This document shows, piece after piece, positions 1-5,140 of a stretch of DNA of 5,140 nucleotides. The notes beneath the pieces were generated by a model. It was not told where the DNA came from and searched no databases. It saw only the letters and a list, made by a program, of their open reading frames with translations. The stretch's first letter is position 1. Each line of letters begins with the position of its first letter. This DNA comes from Muribaculaceae bacterium (GTDB taxonomy: Bacteria; Bacteroidota; Bacteroidia; Bacteroidales; Muribaculaceae), in the NCBI GenBank assembly GCA_021443235.1, contig JABUUJ010000049.1:9483-14622 (forward strand). The letters are read 5' to 3'. A program made the translations under genes and the position numbers.

Positions 1-725
1 GTTTGGTGCAGCGATACTTGGTTCATAACCGAACCGAGTGTATAGCGGCAGTTGGGCGTTGATTGTGCCAGTTCCACCGCCTCACTGATGGCAGTGCCAA
101 GCGAGCCTTGATAGTTGGGGTGATCGGTAATTATCTTGCGTCCGGCACGCGTCGACATACTGGGCGAAGCAATCACCTCGGCGCCATAGGTCTGCATGAT
201 AGAACGCCGATAAGGTTTCTGGTGATAAGACACCTTAACCATATATACAGCAAGCTCAAGACCGAAGTGCTTGGCAGCCATCGATAGCGCTGCGCCCCAT
301 TGCCCTGCACCTGTCTCGGTGGTTATGTTGGTAATACCCTGCTTTTTGCAGTAATAGGCCTGTGCGATGGCCGAGTTGAGTTTGTGCGACCCCACTGGGC
401 TCACGCTCTCGTTTTTGAAGTAGATGTGAGCGGGCGTATCAAGGGCCTTCTCAAGTGCGGTAGCGCGAACCAAAGGTGTGGGTCGATAAATCTTATACAT
501 TTCGCGCACCTCGTCGGGAATCTCAATAAAACGGTCGGTAGTATTTAGCTCCTGACGCGAAAGTTCCTCGGCGAAGATGGGGAAAAGATCCTCGGGCTTG
601 AGCGGCTGCTTAGTTACTGGATGCAACATTGGGCGCGGCTTATTGGGCATGTCGACAACTACATTGTACCATGCTGTGGGGATGTCTTTTTCCTGCAACA
701 AAAATTTCTTTGATTCGCTGTTCAT
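1..725 (-). CDS. trpB: TrpB2-type tryptophan synthase beta-like PLP enzyme (3' part cut off by window edge)
   Basis: This is the first 241 codons of a PLP-dependent enzyme of fold type II; the gene continues past base 1. TrpB enzymes condense indole with L-serine to give L-tryptophan in the cytoplasm. Seen by translating the minus strand: start at 723-725; the RPTPL substrate-entry motif at residues 81-85; GSHKLNSA at 112-119, whose Lys115 (bases 381-383) should form the Schiff base with PLP; ETGAGQWG at 137-144; and SLGTAISEA at 208-216. Trp in GAGQWG, where classical TrpB1 has His, and the long N-terminal extension before the RPTPL motif point to the TrpB2 (TrpB-related) branch, usually about 450 residues, so slightly over half is present. 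No trpA lies in the window. TrpB2 is known to work with low-affinity or absent TrpA, so indole salvage is as plausible as de novo synthesis. It is divergent from aroE and has its own promoter. The family is near certain; the TrpB2 subtype is likely. Confidence 0.93.
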   Translation of the reverse strand, partial: MNSESKKFLLQEKDIPTAWYNVVVDMPNKPRPMLHPVTKQPLKPEDLFPIFAEELSRQELNTTDRFIEIPDEVREMYKIYRPTPLVRATALEKALDTPAHIYFKNESVSPVGSHKLNSAIAQAYYCKKQGITNITTETGAGQWGAALSMAAKHFGLELAVYMVKVSYHQKPYRRSIMQTYGAEVIASPSMSTRAGRKIITDHPNYQGSLGTAISEAVELAQSTPNCRYTLGSVMNQVSLHQ

Positions 726-798
726 AACTAAATATGTATTTATAAATAATAATTATAATCTTTTATCGTAATTTATTGCGTTTTTAACTTCAACGATG

Positions 799-830
799 CA
801 AAGATAAAATGTTTTTTCTAATTATCCAAA
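799..830 (-). promoter_or_regulatory. Bacteroidota-type promoter of the trpB2 gene
   Basis: Read on the minus strand, TTTG at 830-827 is followed by a 20-bp spacer and TATCTTTG at 806-799. This matches the Bacteroidota primary sigma consensus (TTTG at -33, TAnnTTTG at -7) at every fixed position. Transcription would start near base 792, giving an AT-rich leader of roughly 65 nt before the start codon at 725. No strong Shine-Dalgarno sequence is visible, as is usual in this phylum. Confidence 0.75.
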
Positions 831-890
831 TATTTAGTATAAAAAAACGCTGATTTTTTATAAAATAAATGTTTATTCATGTTTTAGCGC

Positions 891-917
891 ATTTTTATAC
901 GTTTTCGGTGTAAAAAT
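891..917. repeat. Inverted repeat, 10-bp arms, 7-nt loop
   Basis: ATTTTTATAC (891-900) and GTGTAAAAAT (908-917) are complementary except for one position, which is a U-G wobble in plus-strand RNA and an A-C mismatch in minus-strand RNA. The loop is GTTTTCG. It lies about 75 bp upstream of the aroE -33 element and about 60 bp upstream of the trpB2 -33 element, so it is outside both predicted transcripts. A protein-binding site is therefore more likely than an RNA structure, but chance is possible in such AT-rich DNA. Confidence 0.4.
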
Positions 918-953
918 AAAGAATAGATGCGGAGAGCAGAGGCAATTGATGGT

Positions 954-977
954 GGAAAATGCGAAGGGGAAAATGCG
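954..977. repeat. 10-bp direct repeat upstream of the aroE promoter
   Basis: GGAAAATGCG occurs at 954-963 and again at 968-977, start to start 14 bp. The proximal copy ends 16 bp before the -33 element of the aroE promoter, a usual place for an activator or repressor site. It is more G+C-rich than the flanking spacer. No known regulator motif was recognised. Confidence 0.45.
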
Positions 978-993
978 TTTTTGGCCGATATTC

Positions 994-1024
994 TTGACGA
1001 AACAATAAAAAATATTTAATTTTG
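994..1024 (+). promoter_or_regulatory. Bacteroidota-type promoter of aroE-comEC
   Basis: TTG at 994-996, a 20-bp spacer, then TAATTTTG at 1017-1024, a full match to the -7 consensus TAnnTTTG. The start of transcription should lie near 1031, giving a leader of about 26 nt. Within it AGGA at 1045-1048 sits 8 nt before the aroE ATG and may act as a modest ribosome binding site. Confidence 0.72.
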
Positions 1025-1056
1025 CAATACACAATTGAAAATTTAGGATTAGCAAT

Positions 1057-1833
1057 ATGGTTATTGACAACTCACACAAGGTTTATGGATTGATTGGGCA
1101 TCCATTAGGTCACTCATTCTCACAAGGCTACTTTAGGAACAAGTTTGCCGATGAGAACATCGATGCCGAGTATAACAACTATGACCTTGAGGACATTAAT
1201 CAGCTCATGACACTGATACACGAGAATCCTGCGATGTGCGGTCTCAATGTCACAATTCCTTATAAGGAGCAAGTACTACCCTACCTCGCGACCATCGACG
1301 ACGATGCTAAGGAGATAGGTGCGGTGAACGTAATCAAGTTTATAAAAGACGAGAATGGCGAACTGCTGTCGTTGCGAGGATATAACAGCGACGCGCCCGC
1401 TTTTGCCGACACAATCAGGCCAATGCTCAACAGCCGACGCACGAGCGCGCTGGTGCTGGGCACCGGTGGAGCGTCAAAGGCCATCAAGCACGCTCTGGAG
1501 AAACTGGGTGTAGAGGTTAACCTGGTGTCACGTCGAAAATCGGCATCAACAATTGTGTATGAGGAGCTTACCAAGGCAATGGTGTCGCAGAGCAAGATTG
1601 TGGTGAACTGCACTCCGCTGGGCATGTATCCTCACGTTGACGAGTGTCCCGATTTTCCTTACCGCTTTCTCACACACGAACACCTGTGCTACGACCTCAT
1701 CTATAATCCCGACGAAACGCTATTCATGAAGAAAAGCAAGGAGGCAGGGGCTCAGGTAAAGAACGGACTGGAAATGCTACTGCTTCAAGCATTTATCTCC
1801 TACGAGATTTGGAATAGAGAAATCGACTTATAA
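1057..1833 (+). CDS. aroE: Shikimate dehydrogenase (AroE)
   Basis: AroE reduces 3-dehydroshikimate to shikimate with NADPH, the fourth step of the chorismate pathway, in the cytoplasm. The 258 residues fit the short Bacteroidota form. Visible motifs: GHPLGHSFS at 14-22, where Ser20 and Ser22 should hold the substrate carboxylate; NVTIPYK at 64-70 with catalytic Lys70; GAVN at 88-91; GYNSD at 108-112 with catalytic Asp112 (Ser111 replaces the commoner Thr); the nucleotide loop LGTGGAS at 134-140; a basic SRR patch at 158-160 that suits the NADP 2'-phosphate; NCTPLGM at 184-190; YDLIYNP at 212-218; and NGLEMLLLQAF at 236-246 with substrate-binding Gln244. All key residues are present, so it should be active. 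The start at 1057 is supported by AGGA at 1045-1048 and the promoter at 994-1024. comEC follows 9 bp downstream. Confidence 0.97.
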   Translation: MVIDNSHKVYGLIGHPLGHSFSQGYFRNKFADENIDAEYNNYDLEDINQLMTLIHENPAMCGLNVTIPYKEQVLPYLATIDDDAKEIGAVNVIKFIKDENGELLSLRGYNSDAPAFADTIRPMLNSRRTSALVLGTGGASKAIKHALEKLGVEVNLVSRRKSASTIVYEELTKAMVSQSKIVVNCTPLGMYPHVDECPDFPYRFLTHEHLCYDLIYNPDETLFMKKSKEAGAQVKNGLEMLLLQAFISYEIWNREIDL

Positions 1834-1842
1834 CCAACAGTC

Positions 1843-3906
1843 ATGTTGACCGTTAGCGCGCAATCGCCACTTGCCAAAGTTCCAGCGCTTAGGCTACTTG
1901 TGCCGTTTCTCATGGGAATAATTGCGGCGTTGACTAGCGACAACATTTTATGGCCTGTGACAATATTTGCCACAGGTATTATAATTTATGTGGCACTGCG
2001 GCTGATGCCTCACACACCCGCCTGGTCAATGCGGTTGAGACCCTTTTGGATAGTTCCATTTTTCCTTATTTTGCTTGCAACAGGCTGGGCCGACGCAGTA
2101 ATAAACCAACCTGTCAAACTTGATGAGAAGCAGCGCACAGGGGGGTTGGGCCTACGTATCGACGATATAGATTACAACGACAAGTCAATGTCAATATATG
2201 CAAGGCTTAAGTGGGTGAGAGGCATCTATAACCATAACGAACTCAGACATAGAACAAATGTATTAATTACAACTCGCGGATGCAACTACACATTGCAACC
2301 AGGCGACATCATCGGAGTGGAGGGGAGACTTGAAGAAATCAAAAGCCTCGGCAATCCCGACGGATTTGACTATGCAAGTTATATGCTTGACCAGGGCATC
2401 AGGTATCGCGCACATGTAGACGTTAACGAGATATATAAAAATTCTATCGACAGCGAACCTACAATGACCAATCGCCTAAACCTGCACAGGATGCGGCTGC
2501 AAGAGGCGGTGTTTGCAACGCAGTTGCCAGCTGAAGTTCAGAGTTTTATCATAGCCACATTGCTGGGAAACAGCCGATTTATCACTCCCGAGACACGCGC
2601 AGAGTTTTCGGCGGCAGGCGTCTCTCACATGCTGGCGTTGAGTGGACTGCACGTGGGAATCATCATGGGCATTGTGTGGTTTCTGCTATTTCCTCTCAAC
2701 TACCTTAGGATGCACAAGTTAAGACAGGCATTGACAATCATTATAATGTTCGGTTATGCGGCATTTACCGGCTTTTCGCCATCGGTAGTGAGGGCGACAG
2801 TGATGATGACAATGGTGTTGCTGGGCATGATTGGCTATAGGAAATCGGTGTCGCTGAATGCGCTCGCCATTGCGGCACTGGTGCTACTTGCCATATATCC
2901 ACGAACAATCTACAGCATCGGTTTTCAATTAAGCTTCACAACAGTAGCCGCACTGCTGCTATTTTTTTACCACGAGAAAGGCAAGGGCCGCGACAAGCGT
3001 CCACGAGTGGTGAGATACATGGTGCAACTGGGTGCCACCTCGCTGGTTGCGATGGCGTCAACTATCATGCTCACAGCCTATTACTTCAGCTCAATGTCAA
3101 TGCTATCGGTAGTTGGCAATATATTGATATTGCCAGTTTTTCCCATCGTGATGGTACTTTCGGTGATGTTTGTGTTACTGTGCGGGGTTGGCATTGAATT
3201 TTCGATACTAAACGCTACTATCGATGCGATTTATCGTTATATCTCCATGATTGCACGCTTCACAGGCGAAACGCTGCCAGGGCATATTGATGGAGTGTAT
3301 ATCACTGGAGCCGATGTGGTTATATACTATATTGCGCTGGGCTTTGTGCTGTTGTGGTATCGCCGCAAAGAGGTGAAGTGGCTGAATTATGCGATAGCAA
3401 TGATAGCAATAATCATTGCGCACGGGGCTTATATCAAGGCTGTTACGCCAAAGCGTGGGTTTGTCATCTTCAACAACTTTGCGCAGACACAACTGCTCTC
3501 GTTCAATGGTAGCAAGGCAATGCTGTGGGTGCCCGATGGCGAGGCCGATGCCCAACTATTCAGGAAACAGAACAAGAAATTTATTGCGCACTACGGCATC
3601 AAGACAATCGAGGTGGCGCAAAATGGCACGCATGCCCACTTTGCAGGAAAGAACATCGTGTGTGCCACCGGAGGGCGTTGGAAAAAACTTAAGGCACCTG
3701 CGCAACGCATTGAAACTGACATGGTTGTGGTTACAAAGAAATTTAGCAGCGACATTGAGAAACTTACGTCTATATACTCGTGCAAACTGGTGGTGCTGAG
3801 CGGTGACATCTACGATGAGAAGGCGAGGTTATTAGAAAAGGGATGCAGTGAACAGGACATTCACTACTATTCGATTAAGTCGAGTGGAGCATATATTGAG
3901 ATGTAA
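1843..3906 (+). CDS. comEC: ComEC/Rec2 family DNA-uptake channel protein
   Basis: ComEC forms the inner-membrane channel that brings single-stranded DNA into the cytoplasm during transformation. The 687 residues show, in order: membrane helices at about 17-32, 37-55 and 67-87; a DUF4131-type extracytoplasmic domain at about 100-195, ending in the typical NPDGFDYASYMLDQGI (171-186); and the Competence domain at about 232-525 with SHMLALSGLHVGI (261-273), TGFSPSVVRA (309-318), GFQLSF (360-365), GNILILPVFP (425-434) and many hydrophobic helices. After a last helix (about 512-530), residues 535-687 align in general shape with the metallo-beta-lactamase-like domain but carry no HxHxDH or HHGS motif (TKKFSSD stands at about 631-637). 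A nuclease role for that domain is therefore doubtful. The start at 1843 lies 9 bp after the aroE stop, with no clear ribosome site, implying co-transcription and perhaps coupled translation. Actual competence of the host is not shown. Confidence 0.92.
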   Translation: MLTVSAQSPLAKVPALRLLVPFLMGIIAALTSDNILWPVTIFATGIIIYVALRLMPHTPAWSMRLRPFWIVPFFLILLATGWADAVINQPVKLDEKQRTGGLGLRIDDIDYNDKSMSIYARLKWVRGIYNHNELRHRTNVLITTRGCNYTLQPGDIIGVEGRLEEIKSLGNPDGFDYASYMLDQGIRYRAHVDVNEIYKNSIDSEPTMTNRLNLHRMRLQEAVFATQLPAEVQSFIIATLLGNSRFITPETRAEFSAAGVSHMLALSGLHVGIIMGIVWFLLFPLNYLRMHKLRQALTIIIMFGYAAFTGFSPSVVRATVMMTMVLLGMIGYRKSVSLNALAIAALVLLAIYPRTIYSIGFQLSFTTVAALLLFFYHEKGKGRDKRPRVVRYMVQLGATSLVAMASTIMLTAYYFSSMSMLSVVGNILILPVFPIVMVLSVMFVLLCGVGIEFSILNATIDAIYRYISMIARFTGETLPGHIDGVYITGADVVIYYIALGFVLLWYRRKEVKWLNYAIAMIAIIIAHGAYIKAVTPKRGFVIFNNFAQTQLLSFNGSKAMLWVPDGEADAQLFRKQNKKFIAHYGIKTIEVAQNGTHAHFAGKNIVCATGGRWKKLKAPAQRIETDMVVVTKKFSSDIEKLTSIYSCKLVVLSGDIYDEKARLLEKGCSEQDIHYYSIKSSGAYIEM

Positions 3907-3910
3907 CTGA

Positions 3911-4501
3911 CTATTTCTTGACGCGGCCTGCGCAATGAAAGTGTGTGTCAAAGTAGGGTTGCGACAGCGAGTTAACCACAACTCCGCGCGATGATGATGC
4001 ATGAACGAAATAGCCCTCCTTCAGATAGATGCCCACATGCGATATACGATTTTTTTTCTTGCCATGAAAGAACACTAGATCACCTTCCTTCAGGTCGTTG
4101 CGGGAAATCTCCTTGCAATTTTTCTGGAAAATTTTTGCCGAATTTCGTTCAAGGTCAATGTTGTAGATTTTCTTGAAAATTTGGTCAACCATGCCCGAGC
4201 AATCAGTTCCTACTTGCTTTTCCATACCAGCATATTTATAAGGAGTGCCCAGCCACTCTTTTGCCTCATGGTAGAGCGCCTTGTTGTCGCCACGGGCGAG
4301 CTTTATATCAAGGTTTTTCCAGTCGTCGGGGATGGCCGATGCGCTTATGCCAGTGCCTTTGCTGGTGGCCTTGCTTGACTTCTCGGTATGGTTTTCACCA
4401 TAGATATCATCGCTATAGGTCTTTTTGTGGCACGATGCCAGCAGCAGCGTCAATGCCACCACCACGAAAATCATTCGGCACAAAAAAAACTCGCGACTCA
4501 T
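3911..4501 (-). CDS. NlpC/P60 family lipoprotein, predicted cell-wall peptidase
   Basis: Predicted gamma-D-glutamyl-diamino-acid endopeptidase that cuts peptidoglycan stem peptides, anchored as a lipoprotein. From the ATG at 4499-4501 the protein has 196 residues: a signal peptide with Arg3 and Arg9, a hydrophobic core at about 10-20 and lipobox LASC with lipid-bearing Cys24; a polar Ser/Lys-rich linker to about 55; and an NlpC/P60 domain at about 75-192. The catalytic set is intact: Cys101 in TDCSG, His155 in ISHVGIYL and His167 in FVHASS. GTPYKYAG (85-92) and EGDLVFF (139-145) are typical of the family. No SH3 or LysM domain is present, so this is the minimal Spr/YafL-like layout. An earlier in-frame ATG at 4546 would add 15 residues ahead of the signal, and one at 4474 would remove its charged n-region, so 4501 is preferred. 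It converges on comEC with 4 bp between stops and probably shares a transcript with the DUF5606 gene upstream. Confidence 0.93.
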   Translation of the reverse strand: MSREFFLCRMIFVVVALTLLLASCHKKTYSDDIYGENHTEKSSKATSKGTGISASAIPDDWKNLDIKLARGDNKALYHEAKEWLGTPYKYAGMEKQVGTDCSGMVDQIFKKIYNIDLERNSAKIFQKNCKEISRNDLKEGDLVFFHGKKKNRISHVGIYLKEGYFVHASSSRGVVVNSLSQPYFDTHFHCAGRVKK

Positions 4502-4507
4502 AATATA

Positions 4508-4544
4508 CAAAAAGTGGGAGATGTTTTTTGAGAACAAACCCCAC
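4508..4544 (-). terminator. Possible intercistronic hairpin with T-tract between the DUF5606 and NlpC/P60 genes
   Basis: On the minus strand GTGGG (4544-4540) pairs with CCCAC (4518-4514), and the adjoining GTTT (4539-4536) pairs with AAAC (4526-4523), with a 4-nt bulge and a 9-nt loop. TTTTTG follows directly (4513-4508), and the NlpC/P60 start codon begins at 4501. This may be a weak terminator or attenuator, or a structure limiting translation. The stem is short and bulged. The same bases also contain TTTG (4538-4535), 19 bp, then ACTTTTTG (4515-4508), a partial promoter match lacking the TA of the -7 box. Confidence 0.35.
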
Positions 4545-4573
4545 ATGATAATTATTTCTTAATCAAGCATTAT

Positions 4574-4999
4574 TCACTCAGCAGCTTCGTTGGCGGGAGT
4601 TTCCTCCTCGGGAGCGGCGGCGAAGTCAAAGCCAGAGTTTACAAGAATATTATACCAGCTGATCAGCTTCTTGATGTCGCTGTTATAGACACGCTCCTCG
4701 TCAAAATTGGGAAGCACGCTCAGTAAAAACGCATGCAGTTGTGCGCCTTCCTTGTAGTTGGCAGGATCAAGAGCCTTGCCATCGTTCTGCTCGTGGATTG
4801 TCTTCATTACCTCGGCCAAAGGCGCATCGTTCTCGGTGGTGTAAATTGAGATATCGCCCAGCGAGATGATTTTGTCGCGACCAGTAGCAGGCATACGTTT
4901 GCCATCAATGAGGCTTTCAACGATGAGGTTATTTTTACCGTAAGATATCAGCTTGTACAATCCAGGCTTACCTGAAATCGATAAAATTTTCTTAAGCAT
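4574..4999 (-). CDS. DUF5606-type conserved Bacteroidota protein of unknown function
   Basis: A 141-residue soluble protein with no signal peptide or membrane helix. I recognise it as the DUF5606 type (the C-terminal half matches what I recall as DUF6852), a family common in Bacteroidota with no established role. Residues 1-55 look like a small beta-rich domain: it opens MLKKILSISGKPGLYKLIS, then repeated short hydrophobic strands (NLIVESL, IISLGDISIYT). Residues 58-125 look helical, with conserved-looking LHAFLLSVLPNFDEERVY (88-105) and DIKKLISWYNILV (108-120). The tail 127-141 is an acidic Ala/Glu/Pro stretch, probably disordered. It has its own consensus promoter at 5042-5072 and is followed after 72 bp by the NlpC/P60 gene. 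From memory, relatives in other Bacteroidota often sit near housekeeping genes such as def or mazG; neither is in this window. Confidence 0.85.
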   Translation of the reverse strand: MLKKILSISGKPGLYKLISYGKNNLIVESLIDGKRMPATGRDKIISLGDISIYTTENDAPLAEVMKTIHEQNDGKALDPANYKEGAQLHAFLLSVLPNFDEERVYNSDIKKLISWYNILVNSGFDFAAAPEEETPANEAAE

Positions 5000-5041
5000 A
5001 GCTTTTCTTATTGAATAAATAATTAATTATAAATTGCAGTG

Positions 5042-5072
5042 CAAAGGTAACAATTTTTTTGATTGTATGCAA
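5042..5072 (-). promoter_or_regulatory. Bacteroidota-type promoter of the DUF5606 gene
   Basis: On the minus strand, TTG at 5072-5070 is followed by a 20-bp spacer containing a 7-base A-tract and TACCTTTG at 5049-5042, a full match to TAnnTTTG. Transcription should begin near 5035 and give a leader of about 35 nt. That leader is almost pure A+T and contains the perfect palindrome ATAATTAATTAT (5019-5030). A-rich GAAAAG just before the ATG is the only ribosome-site-like sequence. Confidence 0.75.
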
Positions 5073-5087
5073 CACTTTAAGGGGTGT

Positions 5088-5121
5088 AAAAAAAGAGCGG
5101 CGGGCCTGGGGCTCGTCGCTC
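5088..5121 (-). terminator. Probable rho-independent terminator of a gene beyond the right edge
   Basis: Arms 5095-5105 and 5111-5121 are 11 nt each with a 5-nt loop. On the minus strand the hairpin is followed by seven T (5094-5088), the expected terminator order, and it stands just upstream of the DUF5606 promoter, where a preceding minus-strand transcript should end. Two positions are A-C mismatches in minus-strand RNA but G-U pairs in plus-strand RNA, where no T-tract follows. The orientation is thus favoured by the T-tract and gene context, not by stem quality. Confidence 0.5.
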
Positions 5122-5140
5122 TGGGTAGGGGGCGGTTACC

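Larger units (their letters stand above)
726..1056. other. Divergent AT-rich control region between trpB2 and aroE
   Basis: This 331-bp gap separates two genes pointing away from each other. It holds one promoter per direction (799-830 minus, 994-1024 plus). Between them lie an inverted repeat (891-917) and a direct repeat (954-977). A smaller palindrome, AATAAA-TG-TTTATT, lies at 864-877. I see no convincing small gene. The one open frame crossing the region (minus strand, ending near 873) overlaps the start of aroE and reads like translated AT-rich spacer. No riboswitch or T-box core was recognised. Confidence 0.7.

Noticed and set aside
63..771. Three plus-strand open frames of 64-82 codons
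   Set aside because: They lie wholly or largely opposite the trpB2 coding sequence, whose conserved motifs fix the real frame.
848..889. CGCT...AGCG arms as a long-range stem in the divergent spacer
   Set aside because: Only 4 bp of G+C-containing pairing across 34 nt of AT-rich sequence, with no continuous inner helix.
873..1079. 68-codon minus-strand open frame across the trpB2-aroE spacer, rich in Phe, Ile, Leu and Cys
   Set aside because: It overlaps the aroE start and its promoter on the opposite strand, has no recognisable motif, and its composition is what translated AT-rich spacer gives.
2961..2968. Seven-T run within comEC as a possible slippage site
   Set aside because: Seven bases encoding Phe-Phe in a membrane helix is unremarkable, and the frame is intact on both sides.
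3416..3799. 127-codon plus-strand frame inside comEC
   Set aside because: It is an out-of-frame, Arg-rich shadow of the ComEC C-terminal region, with no start signal or family motif.
3917..3934. Small hairpin at the end of the NlpC/P60 gene as a shared terminator
   Set aside because: Only about 6 bp with a bulge, no T-tract on either strand, and located inside the coding sequence.
4391..4432. SDD near the mature N-terminus of the NlpC/P60 lipoprotein as a surface-export signal
   Set aside because: Bacteroidota lipoprotein export signals sit directly after the lipid-bearing Cys; here His-Lys-Lys-Thr-Tyr comes first, so surface display cannot be claimed.
1..5140. CRISPR array, insertion sequence, tRNA, phage or defence system
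   Set aside because: No regularly spaced repeats, transposase or integrase motifs, or structural RNA signatures were seen; all confident genes are metabolic, uptake, envelope or conserved unknown.

Overview
The window looks like chromosomal DNA of a Bacteroidota member, most likely order Bacteroidales; a Muribaculaceae- or Bacteroides-like gut lineage is a guess. The support is threefold. Three well-formed Bacteroidota-type promoters (TTTG or TTG, 20-bp spacer, TAnnTTTG) stand before genes. The spacers and leaders are very AT-rich with little Shine-Dalgarno signal. One gene encodes a DUF5606-type protein, a family I know only from Bacteroidota. Nothing looks mobile: I see no insertion sequence, integrase, CRISPR array, tRNA or rRNA.

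Layout. Bases 1-725 (minus strand) hold the 5' part of a TrpB2-type tryptophan synthase beta-like gene that runs off the left edge. Bases 726-1056 form a divergent, AT-rich control region with one promoter for each direction, a 10-bp-arm inverted repeat and a 10-bp direct repeat. Bases 1057-1833 (plus) are aroE, shikimate dehydrogenase. It is followed after 9 bp by a ComEC/Rec2-type DNA-uptake channel gene (1843-3906), presumably in the same transcript. This pair converges on a minus-strand gene for an NlpC/P60 lipoprotein (3911-4501), with only 4 bp between the stop codons. Upstream of that gene on the minus strand lies a DUF5606-type gene (4574-4999) with its own promoter at 5042-5072. A hairpin followed by a T-tract on the minus strand (5088-5121) probably ends a further minus-strand gene outside the window.

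How the genes relate. The divergent pair trpB2/aroE both belong to aromatic amino-acid metabolism: AroE makes shikimate on the way to chorismate, and TrpB-type enzymes join indole and serine to make tryptophan. Shared control from the 331-bp spacer is possible but not shown. ComEC would move single-stranded DNA across the inner membrane. Its C-terminal part seems to be a worn-down metallo-beta-lactamase-like domain without metal ligands. The NlpC/P60 lipoprotein is a predicted cell-wall peptide hydrolase with an intact Cys-His-His set.

I did not find a convincing new biological system. The points most worth a second look are the degenerate ComEC C-terminus, the repeats in the divergent spacer, and the bulged hairpin plus 8-base homopolymer runs around the start of the NlpC/P60 gene.
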